This document shows positions 1 to 8,206 of a DNA stretch of 64,000 bases, piece after piece. Numbering within the stretch: the first letter of the stretch is position 1; every line of letters starts with the position of its first letter. This stretch comes from an uncultured Stenotrophomonas sp. Lineage in GTDB: Bacteria; Pseudomonadota; Gammaproteobacteria; Xanthomonadales; Xanthomonadaceae. Position numbers and translations under genes: made by a program. Below the pieces are notes generated by a model. It was not told where the DNA came from. It searched no databases and saw nothing but the letters and a program-made list of their open reading frames with translations. The stretch spans positions 1-64,000 of the forward strand of contig NZ_CAMFIA010000011.1 of the NCBI RefSeq assembly GCF_945952405.1. The letters run 5' to 3'.

Positions 1-31
1 ACATCATCCTCATCGGCAACGCATCCCGGGT

Positions 32-54
32 TGCCGGCCAGCGGCCGGCACTAC
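32..54 (-). repeat. SMAG (GTAG) hairpin repeat
   Basis: On the minus strand this reads GTAG followed by a palindrome (TGCCGGCCAGCGGCCGGCA). It is the same subtype as the copies near 26.1 kb and 57.4 kb. It lies just downstream of the phosphoglycolate phosphatase stop. Confidence 0.85.
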
Positions 55-62
55 CCGTTGCG

Positions 63-752
63 TCAGCCCTGCAGCCCCGGCAGTTCGCGCAGGTCATCGA
101 TCACCGCCACGGCATGCGCGGTGGCCAGGTCCAGTCCACGCGGATAGCCGTAGCGCACCAGTGCGATCGGCATGCCGGCCGCTTCGGCGGCGCGGTAATC
201 GGTCAACGAATCACCCACCATCAGGCAGGCCTGCGCCGGCACCCCGAAGTGCGCCGCGATGTGCCGCAGCGGTTCCCCACTGGGCTTGCGCTGCGGCAGC
301 GAATCGCCGCCCAGCACCAGCGCGAACGCATCGCCGATCCCGAGGTGCTGCAGCAACGGCGGTACCAGTGCTTCGGGCTTGTTGGTGCAGATCGCCAGCG
401 GCACGTTGCGCTCGCGCAACTGCGCCAGTGCCTCGGCCACACCGTCGAACAGCCGAGGGCTGCGCAGCAGGCATTCACGGTAGTGCACCATGAACACCGG
501 CATCACCTCGGCCAGGTCGACCTCGCGGCCGACGGCATGCACCGCCTGCTCGACCAGCCGGCGGACGCCGTCGCCGATCCAGCCCAGCACGGTGGCCTCC
601 GCAACGCGCGCCATGCCGATGTCCTGCAGGGTACGGTTCAGCGCTTCGGCGATATCAGCGGCGCTGTCGACCAGCGTGCCATCGAGGTCGAACACGACCA
701 GCGGATAGGGATACGACAAGGGACGGCACCTGTGCGACGTAGGGCCGTCCAT
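63..752 (-). CDS. gph: Phosphoglycolate phosphatase (HAD superfamily)
   Basis: A cytosolic HAD hydrolase that should dephosphorylate 2-phosphoglycolate, for example that released during repair of oxidative DNA breaks. Motif I, DLDGTLVDS, has its nucleophilic Asp near residue 22. An alpha-helical cap follows, then a Thr/Asn motif II (ICTNKPE), a KPSGEP Lys region and the acidic motif MVGDSLTDY. The 229-residue length is normal for the family. The ATG at 752 has no clear ribosome binding site; a TTG at 719 giving MSYPYPLVVF, preceded by AGGTGC, is an alternative start. Substrate specificity within the HAD family is inferred from overall resemblance. Confidence 0.85.
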   Translation of the reverse strand: MDGPTSHRCRPLSYPYPLVVFDLDGTLVDSAADIAEALNRTLQDIGMARVAEATVLGWIGDGVRRLVEQAVHAVGREVDLAEVMPVFMVHYRECLLRSPRLFDGVAEALAQLRERNVPLAICTNKPEALVPPLLQHLGIGDAFALVLGGDSLPQRKPSGEPLRHIAAHFGVPAQACLMVGDSLTDYRAAEAAGMPIALVRYGYPRGLDLATAHAVAVIDDLRELPGLQG

Positions 753-782
753 TGTACGCCGCGGCTTTTTCCCGGATCCGCC

Positions 783-1574
783 TCAGCCGATCCTGCGCGC
801 GCGGGTAGCCAGGAACGTGGGCAGGTAGCGGTCGATCAGGAAGCGTGGCTGCGGTTGCCAGTCTTCCATGAAGCGATCGATGACGAAGCCCGCATCAAGC
901 TGGCCGCCGATCAGCTCGGTCAGGCTGTGGCCGAACGTGAGCGCATCACCACGCGCCAGCTTGGCCTCGCGTTCGGCCGGCGGCAGGTCTTCCAGGTCCG
1001 AATAGGGAATGGCGTATTGCGGCCGGATCAGCCCCTGCGCATCCAGCTGCGGATCGCGCGCACCGACGAACAGCACCGGGTTGTAGAAGCTGGCCATCAG
1101 CATGCCATCGCGTGCCAGCACGCGGCGGCATTCGGTCCATACCGGGCGCACGTCAGGCACGTACAGGTTGGAGATCGGGTGGAACACCACGTCGAAGCTG
1201 TCATTGGCGAATGCGTGCAGGTCGCGCATGTCGCCCTGCACGGTGCGCAGCTGCAGGCCATCGCGCGCGGCCACGTTGCGATCCTGCTCGAGCTGCCCAT
1301 CGGACAGGTCGAACACGGTGACCTCGGCACCGGCGGCGGCCAGTACCGGCGCCTGCTGCCCACCGGCCGAGGCCAGGCACAGGATGCGACGGCCGCGTAC
1401 ATCGCCCAGCCAGTCCAGCGGCAGCGCGCGTGGGGTCAGGTGTACCTGCCAGCGGCCTTCGCGCGCGGCGGCAATCGTTGAGCTTTCAACCGGGCGCGAC
1501 CACTCGCGCACTTCGCTTGCCTGGCGATCCCAGGCAGCGCGGTTGTGGTCGATCAGGGCCTGTCCATGGTTCAT
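783..1574 (-). CDS. Class I SAM-dependent methyltransferase
   Basis: A 263-residue soluble methyltransferase. The SAM-binding motif is the divergent stretch ILCLASAGGQQAPVLAAAGA near residues 66-85, followed by an acidic strand end (VTVFDLS). The post-motif FDVVFHPISNLYVP suits a small-molecule or ubiquinone/menaquinone-type methyltransferase fold. The start is the ATG at 1574, placed by GGAGAA just upstream. It overlaps the stop of the LysR gene as ATGA, so the two are translationally coupled. A longer reading frame upstream is LysR antisense-frame noise. The substrate cannot be predicted. Confidence 0.85.
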   Translation of the reverse strand: MNHGQALIDHNRAAWDRQASEVREWSRPVESSTIAAAREGRWQVHLTPRALPLDWLGDVRGRRILCLASAGGQQAPVLAAAGAEVTVFDLSDGQLEQDRNVAARDGLQLRTVQGDMRDLHAFANDSFDVVFHPISNLYVPDVRPVWTECRRVLARDGMLMASFYNPVLFVGARDPQLDAQGLIRPQYAIPYSDLEDLPPAEREAKLARGDALTFGHSLTELIGGQLDAGFVIDRFMEDWQPQPRFLIDRYLPTFLATRARRIG

Positions 1575-2500
1575 GCGTTCTCCTTGCCCGGTGGGCGCCA
1601 ATCCAGATCCTGGAACGCCGGGCTGGCGAAGCACTCGCCCAGGAAGTCCAGGAATCGCCGCATGATAGCGGGCTGCTGGCGGCGGGATGCGTACACGGCA
1701 TGAATGCCGAGTTCGTCCAGGCTGAACCCGGGCAGCAGTTCGATCAGTTCGCCACTGCGCAGCAGCGGTGCCACCTGGTAGGTCGGCAGCATGGCGATAC
1801 CGGCGCCGGCACGCACCGCCTCCAGCAGCAGCGAGGCCTCGTTGGCACTGATGTTGCCGCCCACCGCCACCGACAGGGATCGCCCGTCGCGGTGCAGCTG
1901 CCACAGGCTCTTGCCGACGTAGTGGTGGGTCAGGCAGTTGTGCGCGGCCAGATGCTCCGGTGCGGTCGGCGTACCGCGTGCCTGCAGGTAGGACGGCGTC
2001 GCGCACAGCACCGACCGGCAGGTCGCCAGTCGCCGGGCGATCAGGCTGGGGTCGATCTGGCGGGCAATGCGAACTGCCAGGTCGACCCGCTCCTCCACCA
2101 GGTTCACCGTGCGGTCGACCAGCAACAGTTCGATGCGCGCCGCGGGATGGCGCGCGACGAAGCCCGCCACGGCCCGCGCCAGATGGCTCTGCCCGAACGA
2201 AACACTGGCGGTCACCCGCAACGTTCCATGCGGCTCGGGATCATCGCTGGCCAGTTCGCCCTGCAGCTCCTCGCCGATGGCCAGCATCTGCCGGAAGCGC
2301 GCCAGCGCGGCCTCGCCGGGGCCGGTCAGGCTGACCCGGCGCGTGGTCCGGTGCAGCAGGCGCGCGCCCAGCCAGCCCTCGACCTCGGCCAGGTAGCGGC
2401 TGACCATCGCCCGCGACATGTCCAGCACCTCGGCGGCGGCAGTAAGGCTGCCGCGCTCGGCGACCTCGACGAACACGGTCATGGCGGTCAATCGGTCCAT
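1571..2500 (-). CDS. LysR-family transcriptional regulator
   Basis: A 309-residue LysR protein. The N-terminal winged helix-turn-helix runs from MDRLTAMTVFVEVAERGSLT to the conserved LLHRTTRRVSLT wing (residues about 1-60). A periplasmic-binding-protein-like effector domain follows (about 90-300). It is of the DNA-binding/CrgA-like subgroup with the APSYL-type motif CATPSYLQARG. The ATG at 2500 starts at the family's usual N-terminus. It is transcribed away from the NmrA-like reductase at 2609 and into the methyltransferase, so it probably controls one or both. A short AGCG-N7-CGCT palindrome lies in the shared upstream region. Confidence 0.9.
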   Translation of the reverse strand: MDRLTAMTVFVEVAERGSLTAAAEVLDMSRAMVSRYLAEVEGWLGARLLHRTTRRVSLTGPGEAALARFRQMLAIGEELQGELASDDPEPHGTLRVTASVSFGQSHLARAVAGFVARHPAARIELLLVDRTVNLVEERVDLAVRIARQIDPSLIARRLATCRSVLCATPSYLQARGTPTAPEHLAAHNCLTHHYVGKSLWQLHRDGRSLSVAVGGNISANEASLLLEAVRAGAGIAMLPTYQVAPLLRSGELIELLPGFSLDELGIHAVYASRRQQPAIMRRFLDFLGECFASPAFQDLDWRPPGKENA

Positions 2501-2523
2501 ATGCTCGATCCATGCAACAAACA

Positions 2524-2538
2524 AGCGCGTTATACGCT
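2524..2538. promoter_or_regulatory. Candidate LysR operator between divergent genes
   Basis: The inverted repeat AGCG-N7-CGCT with an AT-rich centre lies in the 108-bp region shared by the LysR gene and the reductase. Its spacing is of LysR T-N11-A type. No binding evidence exists; the arms are short. Confidence 0.35.
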
Positions 2539-2608
2539 GTTTTTCGAGCGACTGCAGCGGCCTAGAGTGACCCCATTCCCACCCCACACCGCCCCACGGA
2601 GTTCCGCC

Positions 2609-3247
2609 ATGAAGATCGCCCTCGTTGGTTCCACCGGCAACATCGGCCGCCAGATCGCCCGCCATGCGTTGGCCCGCGGCCATCAACTCACCGTCATCGT
2701 GCGCAGCGCACAGGATCTCCCGGCCGAGCTGGCCGGCGCCCATCCGGTGATCGCTTCGTTGGACGACCAGGACGCGCTGGTCGCCGCCATCGCCGGCCAC
2801 GACGTCCTGGCCAGCGCCTACGGCCCGCGCCCCGGCGATGACATCGGCCGCGTCGGCGAGGTCGCCGCGCAGCTGGCCTCCGCCGCGCGCAAGGCCGGCG
2901 TACCGCGCCTGGTGGTGGTCGGTGGCGCCGGCAGCCTGGAAGTGGCACCGGGCGTGCAGCTGGTCGACACCCCGGACTTCCCGGATGCCTACAAGCCGTA
3001 CGCACTGGCCCACCGTGAAGCGTTCAACCGCCTGCAGGCCGTGGACGACCTGGACTGGACCTTCTTCTCGCCGGCCGCCGAAATCGGCCCGGGTGAAGAG
3101 CGTGGCCAGTACCGTGTGCAGCCCAAGGCCTTCCTCGCCGATGCCAGCGGCCACAGCCGCATCAGCTATGCCGACTACGGCGCCGCGTTCGTCGCCGAGC
3201 TGGAGGCGCACGCATACCCGAAGCAGATCATCACCGCCGCGTACTGA
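2609..3247 (+). CDS. NmrA/YwnB-like NAD(P)-binding reductase
   Basis: A 212-residue single-domain Rossmann protein of the NAD(P)H-binding type (atypical short-chain dehydrogenase). The dinucleotide-binding glycine motif is VGSTGNIGRQIA at residues 5-16, with Arg32 placed to prefer NADPH. A strand-turn VVVGGAGSLEV follows near residue 100. Length matches YwnB/BVR-B-like proteins. The ATG at 2609 begins exactly at the Rossmann fold. It is divergent from the LysR gene, a common arrangement for redox- or quinone-responsive reductases. The true substrate is unknown. Confidence 0.85.
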   Translation: MKIALVGSTGNIGRQIARHALARGHQLTVIVRSAQDLPAELAGAHPVIASLDDQDALVAAIAGHDVLASAYGPRPGDDIGRVGEVAAQLASAARKAGVPRLVVVGGAGSLEVAPGVQLVDTPDFPDAYKPYALAHREAFNRLQAVDDLDWTFFSPAAEIGPGEERGQYRVQPKAFLADASGHSRISYADYGAAFVAELEAHAYPKQIITAAY

Positions 3248-3263
3248 TCGGCGCATGCGCCCT

Positions 3264-3324
3264 GTAGAGCCGAGCCCGCGCTCGGCTCTGCGCCAGAATG
3301 CAGCCGAGCCTGGCTCGGCCCTAC
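3264..3324. repeat. Head-to-head pair of SMAG hairpins
   Basis: A plus-strand GTAGAGCCGAG... hairpin (3264-3289) is followed by a minus-strand AGCCGAG...CTAC hairpin (3302-3324). The second ends 13 bases before the start of the next gene, so the pair could separate the two transcripts. Confidence 0.8.
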
Positions 3325-3337
3325 CCAAGGAATTGCC

Positions 3338-4252
3338 ATGCGTACCGCTGCCCTGCTGCTCCCCCTCGCACTCGCCGCCGGCTTCGCCAGTGCCCCCCTG
3401 CTGGCGGCACCGGCCAGCACGCCGTCATCTGCCACGGCGCCCCGCTCCCAGCTGCATCTGAAGACTTTCCATCCCGGCCCGCAGGCCATGTTCTCGGTGT
3501 CCTCGGTACTGATCGAAGGCCGCCGGGAGGCGATCCTGGTCAATGCGCAGTTCGGCGCCAGCGATGCCCGGAAGCTGGTCGAGCTGGTCCGTGCCAGCGG
3601 CAAGCAGCTGACCACGATCTACATCAGCCACGGTGATCCGGACTACTACTTCGGCCTGGCCACCCTGCAGGATGCGTTCCCGCAGGCGCGTATCGTCGCC
3701 ACCGCGCAGACCGTCGCCCATATCCAGCAGACCCAGGCCGGCAAGCTGGCCTACTGGGGGCCGAAGATGGGCGCTGACGTTCCCGCACGCATCGTGGTGC
3801 CGCAGGTGCTGGAGGGCGATGCCCTGCAGCTGGACGGCGAGCGCCTGCCGCTGATCGGCCTGGATGGCCCGACCCCGGATCGCAGCGTGCTGTGGGTGCC
3901 GTCCCTGCGTGCGATCGTCGGCGGCATCCCGGTGGTGGCCGGCGAGCACGTGTGGATGGCCGACACGCAGACGCCGAAATCGCATGCCGACTGGCTGCAG
4001 ACGCTGCAACGCCTGCAGGCACTGCGGCCGAAGGTGGTGGTGCCGGGCCACTACGCGCCGGGTGCGGTGCTGGATGCCAGTGCATTGCGCTTCACCGCCG
4101 ATTACATCCGCGCCTTCGATGCCGAGGCCGCCAAGGCGCGGGACAGTGCAGCACTGGTGAAAGCGATGCAGGCACGCTACCCGAAGCTGGCCGGCGTGGA
4201 ATCGCTGCAGCTGAGCGCGAAGGTGGCCAAGGGCGAAATGCAGTGGCCATGA
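3338..4252 (+). CDS. Exported metallo-beta-lactamase-fold hydrolase
   Basis: A 304-residue MBL-fold protein with a signal peptide (MRTAALLLPLALAAGFASAP, Ala-rich cleavage region near 25). The usual HxHxDH metal motif appears as SHGDPDYYFG: the first His and the Asp are kept, but the second His is Asp and the third is Tyr. A later PGHYAPG His and AIVGGIPVV strand fit the rest of the fold. It is most like the COG0491-type periplasmic hydrolases. The start ATG is preceded by AAGGAA. Function is unassigned and the altered metal site makes beta-lactamase activity uncertain. Confidence 0.8.
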   Translation: MRTAALLLPLALAAGFASAPLLAAPASTPSSATAPRSQLHLKTFHPGPQAMFSVSSVLIEGRREAILVNAQFGASDARKLVELVRASGKQLTTIYISHGDPDYYFGLATLQDAFPQARIVATAQTVAHIQQTQAGKLAYWGPKMGADVPARIVVPQVLEGDALQLDGERLPLIGLDGPTPDRSVLWVPSLRAIVGGIPVVAGEHVWMADTQTPKSHADWLQTLQRLQALRPKVVVPGHYAPGAVLDASALRFTADYIRAFDAEAAKARDSAALVKAMQARYPKLAGVESLQLSAKVAKGEMQWP

Positions 4253-4270
4253 GGTAGGGCTTGTTCTTTT

Positions 4271-4287
4271 GCAGGGCTGCGCCCTGC
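4271..4287. repeat. GCAGGG/GCCCTGC dispersed hairpin repeat
   Basis: A short palindrome (GCAGGGctgcGCCCTGC) followed by CACTC.CCGAA. The same unit recurs, less perfectly, near 40815-40840 and as the hairpin alone at 54009-54025. It lies downstream of the MBL gene and may act in transcript 3'-end formation. Confidence 0.6.
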
Positions 4288-4358
4288 ACTCGCCGAAGCA
4301 ACAGCAACAACAGCGGGATTCCGTGGGATGGCGCGGTGGGAAGACCTGCTCCTGGTGG

Positions 4359-4401
4359 GTGTCGACCTTGGTCGACACGTAGATCCACGCCGTGCGTGGA
4401 T
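4359..4401 (+). repeat. Adjacent SMAG-type hairpins
   Basis: The palindrome GTGTCGACCTTGGTCGACAC (4359-4378) abuts a second unit beginning GTAGATCCACG (4379-4401). The unit ends 6 bases before the dinB stop, so it sits in the convergent 3' region. Confidence 0.8.
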
Positions 4402-4407
4402 GAACGT

Positions 4408-5496
4408 TCAGGAACGATCGGTCTGGGTGTGCTCGAACAGCTCACCCTGCAGCACCGGTTCCTTTTCGCGGAAGCCGCCCAGGCCAACCCCGACCAGGCG
4501 ATAGCGGGTTTCGGCCGGCAGCTCGACGCGGGCGCGCAGCGCCAGGGCGATGTCGCGCAGTTCCTCCATCGATTCCGGTGGGCGTTCCGGGGTGAAGCTG
4601 CGGGTCAGGATGCGGAACTGCGCGGTCTTCAGCTTCAGCACCACGGTATGGCCGACCCGTTCGGTCTTGCGGGTGGCGTTCCAGGTCTTCTCCGCCAGCT
4701 GCACGATCGCTTCGGCCAGATCTTCCAGCAGCAGGTCCTCGGCGAAGGTGTCCTCCGAGGAAATCGACTGTACCTGCTGGTCCGGCTCCACCGGCCGCTC
4801 ATCCACGCCGCGTGCGCGGTTGTACAGGCTGCGGCCAAAGCTGCCGAATGCTTCTTCCAGATCGATCAGCGCCCATTGCCGCAGGTCACCGCAGGTGACG
4901 ATGCCGCGTGCGGCCAGCTTGCCTTCCATCACCTTGCCCACGCCGGGCACCCGACTCACCGGCAGCGGCGTCAGGAACGCCTCCACCCGCTGTGGCGGAA
5001 TCACGAACTGGCCGTCGGGCTTGCGCCAGTCCGAAGCGATCTTGGCCAGGAACTTGTTCGGCGCGATCCCGGCTGAAGCAGTCAGGTTTGTTTCCTCGCG
5101 GATCTGCGCACGGATGGTGCGGGCGATCTCGGTGGCCAGCTCGATGCCGCTCTTCGGCTCGGTCACGTCCAGATAGGCCTCATCCAGCGACAACGGCTCG
5201 ACCAGGTCGGTATGCCGCAGGAAGATCTCGCGCACCTGGCGTGACACCGCTTTGTAACGTGCGAAGTCCGGCGGCACGAAGACCGCATCCGGACACAGGC
5301 GTTCGGCACGCAGTGCCGGCATCGCCGAACGCACGCCGAACACGCGTGCTTCGTACGAGGCTGCGCACACCACCGAGCGTGCGCCACGCCAAGCCACAAC
5401 CACGGGCTTGCCACGCAGTGACGGATCGTCGCGCTGCTCCACCGACGCGTAGAACGCGTCCATGTCGACGTGGATGATCTTGCGCAGTCGGGTCAT
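4408..5496 (-). CDS. dinB: DNA polymerase IV (Y-family)
   Basis: An error-prone translesion polymerase of 362 residues. The catalytic metal ligands are Asp11 in HVDMDAFYASVEQ and Asp105-Glu106 in SLDEAYLD. The steric-gate region FYASVE and the thumb helix-hairpin-helix (VPGVGKVMEGKL) are present, and the little-finger domain ends about residue 345. The last residues (GELFEHTQTDRS) could serve as a beta-clamp contact, but this is uncertain. The start at 5496 matches the conserved N-terminus MTRLRKIIHVD; a longer frame from 5562 adds a Pro-rich stretch unlike the family. No LexA box was seen upstream. Confidence 0.95.
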   Translation of the reverse strand: MTRLRKIIHVDMDAFYASVEQRDDPSLRGKPVVVAWRGARSVVCAASYEARVFGVRSAMPALRAERLCPDAVFVPPDFARYKAVSRQVREIFLRHTDLVEPLSLDEAYLDVTEPKSGIELATEIARTIRAQIREETNLTASAGIAPNKFLAKIASDWRKPDGQFVIPPQRVEAFLTPLPVSRVPGVGKVMEGKLAARGIVTCGDLRQWALIDLEEAFGSFGRSLYNRARGVDERPVEPDQQVQSISSEDTFAEDLLLEDLAEAIVQLAEKTWNATRKTERVGHTVVLKLKTAQFRILTRSFTPERPPESMEELRDIALALRARVELPAETRYRLVGVGLGGFREKEPVLQGELFEHTQTDRS

Positions 5497-5590
5497 GTCA
5501 GGCGGAAAGGGCGGGGGCAGGCGGGGCGGGCCACACGCCCAAGTATGGTCTTTGCACATCAACAGGATGCGCGTATTCCCTTGAAAACAC

Positions 5591-5608
5591 TACGGTTGCG
5601 TACGGTTG
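5591..5608 (+). promoter_or_regulatory. Tandem TACGGTTG direct repeat upstream of fabA
   Basis: Two copies of TACGGTTG (5591-5598 and 5601-5608) start exactly 10 bp apart, one helical turn. They lie about 80 bp upstream of the fabA start, in the 191-bp dinB-fabA intergenic region. They are placed where a fatty-acid-responsive regulator could bind; this is inference. Confidence 0.35.
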
Positions 5609-5687
5609 AAATGTTTGATCGGCGCAGTTTCCACGGGCATCCTCGAGCGCTTGTTTCCCTGTTTCCCCGCTTCCAGGATTGTGCTTC

Positions 5688-6203
5688 ATGACCCGTCTCC
5701 ACGCGTTCAACCGCGAACAGCTGCTGGCCAGCGCACGCGGTGAACTGTTCGGCACCGCCGCCGGCCGTTTGCCCAACGATCCGATGCTGATGTTCGACCG
5801 CATCACCGAAATCCGCGAGGACGGCGGACCGCATGGCAAAGGCATGGTACGCGCCGAACTGGATATCCGCCCGGACCTGTGGTTCTTCGGCTGCCACTTC
5901 ATCGGCGACCCGGTGATGCCCGGCTGCCTCGGCCTGGATGCCATGTGGCAGCTGACCGGCTTCTTCCTGACCTGGCTGGGCGCTCCCGGCAAGGGCCGCG
6001 CACTGGGCTGCGGCGAGGTAAAGTTCACCGGCCAGGTACTGCCGGACGCCAAGCGGGTCCGCTACGAGATCGACATCAGCCGGGTGATCAACCGCAAGCT
6101 GGTGATGGCCCAGTCGGACGCCCGCATGTACGTGGATGATCGTGAAATCTACAGCGCGCGCGACCTGCGCGTCGGCCTGTTCACTGAAACCGGGAGCTTC
6201 TGA
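5688..6203 (+). CDS. fabA: 3-hydroxydecanoyl-ACP dehydratase/isomerase
   Basis: FabA dehydrates 3-hydroxydecanoyl-ACP and isomerises trans-2- to cis-3-decenoyl-ACP, the entry to unsaturated fatty acids in type II synthesis. The 171-residue hot-dog protein has catalytic His70 in [14 protein letters not shown] and Asp84 in [10 protein letters not shown], the same numbering as E. coli FabA. The ATG at 5688 has AGGA 9 bases upstream. A TTG at 5679 would add three residues and is less likely. The stop overlaps the fabB start (TGATG), so fabA-fabB is a coupled operon. Confidence 0.97.
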   Translation: MTRLHAFNREQLLASARGELFGTAAGRLPNDPMLMFDRITEIREDGGPHGKGMVRAELDIRPDLWFFGCHFIGDPVMPGCLGLDAMWQLTGFFLTWLGAPGKGRALGCGEVKFTGQVLPDAKRVRYEIDISRVINRKLVMAQSDARMYVDDREIYSARDLRVGLFTETGSF

Positions 6204-7411
6204 TGCGTCGCGTTGTCATCACCGGCATGGGCATCACGTCCTGCCTCGGCAATGATCTGGATACCGTTTCGGCCGCGCTGCGCGAAGGGCGCTCCGGCAT
6301 CACCCTGCTGGCCGACCACGCCGAGGCCGGGCTGCGCAGCCAGGTCGGCGGCCGTGTCGACCTTGACCTGGACGCACTGATCGACCGCAAGCAGAAGCGC
6401 TTCATGAGCGATGCGGCGGCCTTCGCCTACCTGTCCATGCGCGATGCCATCGCCGATGCCGGGCTCAGCCCCGAGCAGGTCAGCAACCTGCGTACCGGCC
6501 TGATCGCCGGCTCCGGTGGCGGCTCCAGCGAATGGCAGATCGGCGCGGTCGACCTGCTGCGCGAACGCGGCGTGCGCAAGGTCGGCCCGTACATGGTGCC
6601 GCGCACGATGTGCTCGACGGTCTCGGCCTGCCTGGCCACCGCCTACCAGATCAAGGGCGTCAGCTACTCGCTGTCCGCCGCCTGCGCGACCTCGGCGCAC
6701 TGCATCGGCGCGGCTGCGGACATGATCCGCCACGGCGCGCAGGACATCATGTTCGCCGGTGGCGGCGAAGACCTGCACTGGTCGATGAGCGTGATGTTCG
6801 ATGCGATGGGCGCCCTGTCGACCAGCTTCAACGAGACCCCGGCCAGTGCCTCGCGCCCGTACGACAAGGACCGCGATGGCTTCGTCATCGCCGGCGGCGG
6901 CGGCATGCTGGTGCTGGAGGATTACGACCACGCCGTCGCGCGTGGCGCGCACATCCATGCCGAGCTGATCGGCTACGGCGTGACCTCCGATGGCGCCGAC
7001 ATGGTCGCTCCGTCCGGTGAAGGCGCGGTGCGCTGCATGAAGATGGCGCTGGAAGGCATCGACCGTCCGCTGGACTACCTCAACACCCACGGTACCTCGA
7101 CCCCGCTGGGCGACGTTACCGAGCTCAACGCGATCCGCGAAGTGTTCGGCGACGCGGTGCCGCCGCTGTCCTCGACCAAGGCGTTGTCCGGCCATTCGCT
7201 GGGGGCGGCCAGCGTGCACGAGGCGATCTACTGCCTGCTGATGATGCGCGATGGTTTCGTTGCCGGTTCAGCCAACATCGCCGAGCTGGACCCGAAGGTG
7301 GAGAGCTTCCCGATCCTGCGCGAGAGCCGCGAGCAGAAGCTGGATACGGTGATGTCCAACAGCTTCGGCTTCGGCGGCACCAACGCTGCGCTGGTGTTCG
7401 GCCGGGTTTGA
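6203..7411 (+). CDS. fabB: 3-oxoacyl-ACP synthase I
   Basis: A 402-residue KAS I condensing enzyme that elongates acyl-ACPs, including the cis-3-decenoyl-ACP made by FabA. The catalytic triad is visible: Cys161 in [12 protein letters not shown], His in [11 protein letters not shown] and His in [15 protein letters not shown]. The glycine-rich C-terminal loop [14 protein letters not shown] is present. The start overlaps the fabA stop by one base. Because its partner is FabA, it is FabB rather than FabF. Three SMAG hairpins follow the gene. Confidence 0.97.
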   Translation: MRRVVITGMGITSCLGNDLDTVSAALREGRSGITLLADHAEAGLRSQVGGRVDLDLDALIDRKQKRFMSDAAAFAYLSMRDAIADAGLSPEQVSNLRTGLIAGSGGGSSEWQIGAVDLLRERGVRKVGPYMVPRTMCSTVSACLATAYQIKGVSYSLSAACATSAHCIGAAADMIRHGAQDIMFAGGGEDLHWSMSVMFDAMGALSTSFNETPASASRPYDKDRDGFVIAGGGGMLVLEDYDHAVARGAHIHAELIGYGVTSDGADMVAPSGEGAVRCMKMALEGIDRPLDYLNTHGTSTPLGDVTELNAIREVFGDAVPPLSSTKALSGHSLGAASVHEAIYCLLMMRDGFVAGSANIAELDPKVESFPILRESREQKLDTVMSNSFGFGGTNAALVFGRV

Positions 7412-7422
7412 TGGGGAAGGCG

Positions 7423-7519
7423 TGCCGACCCACGGTCGGCACCCACCACAAAGAGCATGCCAACCCAGGTTGGCATCTACCAGGGCATTTGAATGTGCCG
7501 ACCCACGGTCGGCATCTAC
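7423..7519 (-). repeat. Three SMAG-type hairpins in tandem
   Basis: Three palindromes (7423-7446, 7459-7480, 7496-7519) are read on the minus strand. The last two end in CTAC (GTAG on the minus strand); the first ends in CCAC. They fill the convergent gap between fabB and the HAD hydrolase, ending 3 bases from the hydrolase stop. Confidence 0.8.
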
Positions 7520-7522
7520 CGG

Positions 7523-8206
7523 TTATTTCGGCAGCAGCGGCAGCAGCAGCGCGTGCGCGTCCACCAGCGAGCCGACGATGCGGTGGCCGAGCGCGCGCAG
7601 TTCCTCATCCGGATGCACCAGGTCCGGAACCTGGATCACGGTCATGCCGGCGGCCAGCGCCGCGCGCGTGCCGGCCGGTGAATCCTCCAGCGCCAGGCAA
7701 CGCTCCGGCGCCTGGCCCAACCGCTGCGCGGCGAGCAGGTAGATGTCCGGCGCCGGCTTCGGCCGCGCCACATCACCGCTGGTGATCACCGCATCGAAGT
7801 ACGGCAGCAGGCCGGCGGCGGCCAGCTTGCGGTTGGCACGCGGTTGCCGCGTGGTGGTCGCCACCGCACGCGGGATCGCGTGCGCCTTGAGCAGTTCCAG
7901 CAACGCCAGGATGCCCGGCCGCAGCGGCAGGCCGGTCTGCGTGCGCGCTTCATACAGCTCATGGCAACGCGCGGCCACGGCCTCGATCACGCCATCCTCG
8001 ATGCCCTGCGCACGCAGCAGCGCGTGGGTGTCGCGGTCACCGAGGCCGACCATGCGCAGGAACACCGCCTCGTCCAGGCCCAGCCCGAACGCGTCGGCAG
8101 CCTCGCTCCAGCAGGCCAGCGAAACCCGCTCGCTGTCGATCATCAGGCCGTCCATGTCGAAGATGACGGCGTCGGGAAGGAACGGCAGCGCAGCGATGGC
8201 GGTCAT
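7523..8206 (-). CDS. HAD-family hydrolase (beta-phosphoglucomutase/YniC-like)
   Basis: A 227-residue HAD phosphatase with a helical cap. Motif I is FDMDGLMID (nucleophile Asp17), motif II ATTTRQPR, a Lys at SGDVARPKPAPDIY and motif III ALEDSPAGTRAALAAG. These match the sugar-phosphate phosphatase/phosphomutase subgroup. The ATG at 8206 overlaps the rsuA stop as ATGA, making it the third gene of a coupled rsmC-rsuA-HAD unit. A longer frame upstream of 8206 is inside rsuA and has no ribosome site. The substrate is unknown. Confidence 0.85.
   Translation of the reverse strand: MTAIAALPFLPDAVIFDMDGLMIDSERVSLACWSEAADAFGLGLDEAVFLRMVGLGDRDTHALLRAQGIEDGVIEAVAARCHELYEARTQTGLPLRPGILALLELLKAHAIPRAVATTTRQPRANRKLAAAGLLPYFDAVITSGDVARPKPAPDIYLLAAQRLGQAPERCLALEDSPAGTRAALAAGMTVIQVPDLVHPDEELRALGHRIVGSLVDAHALLLPLLPK

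Noticed and set aside
114..1481. A 455-codon plus-strand frame across gph and the methyltransferase
   Set aside because: It covers two real genes in antisense and shows only compositional bias.
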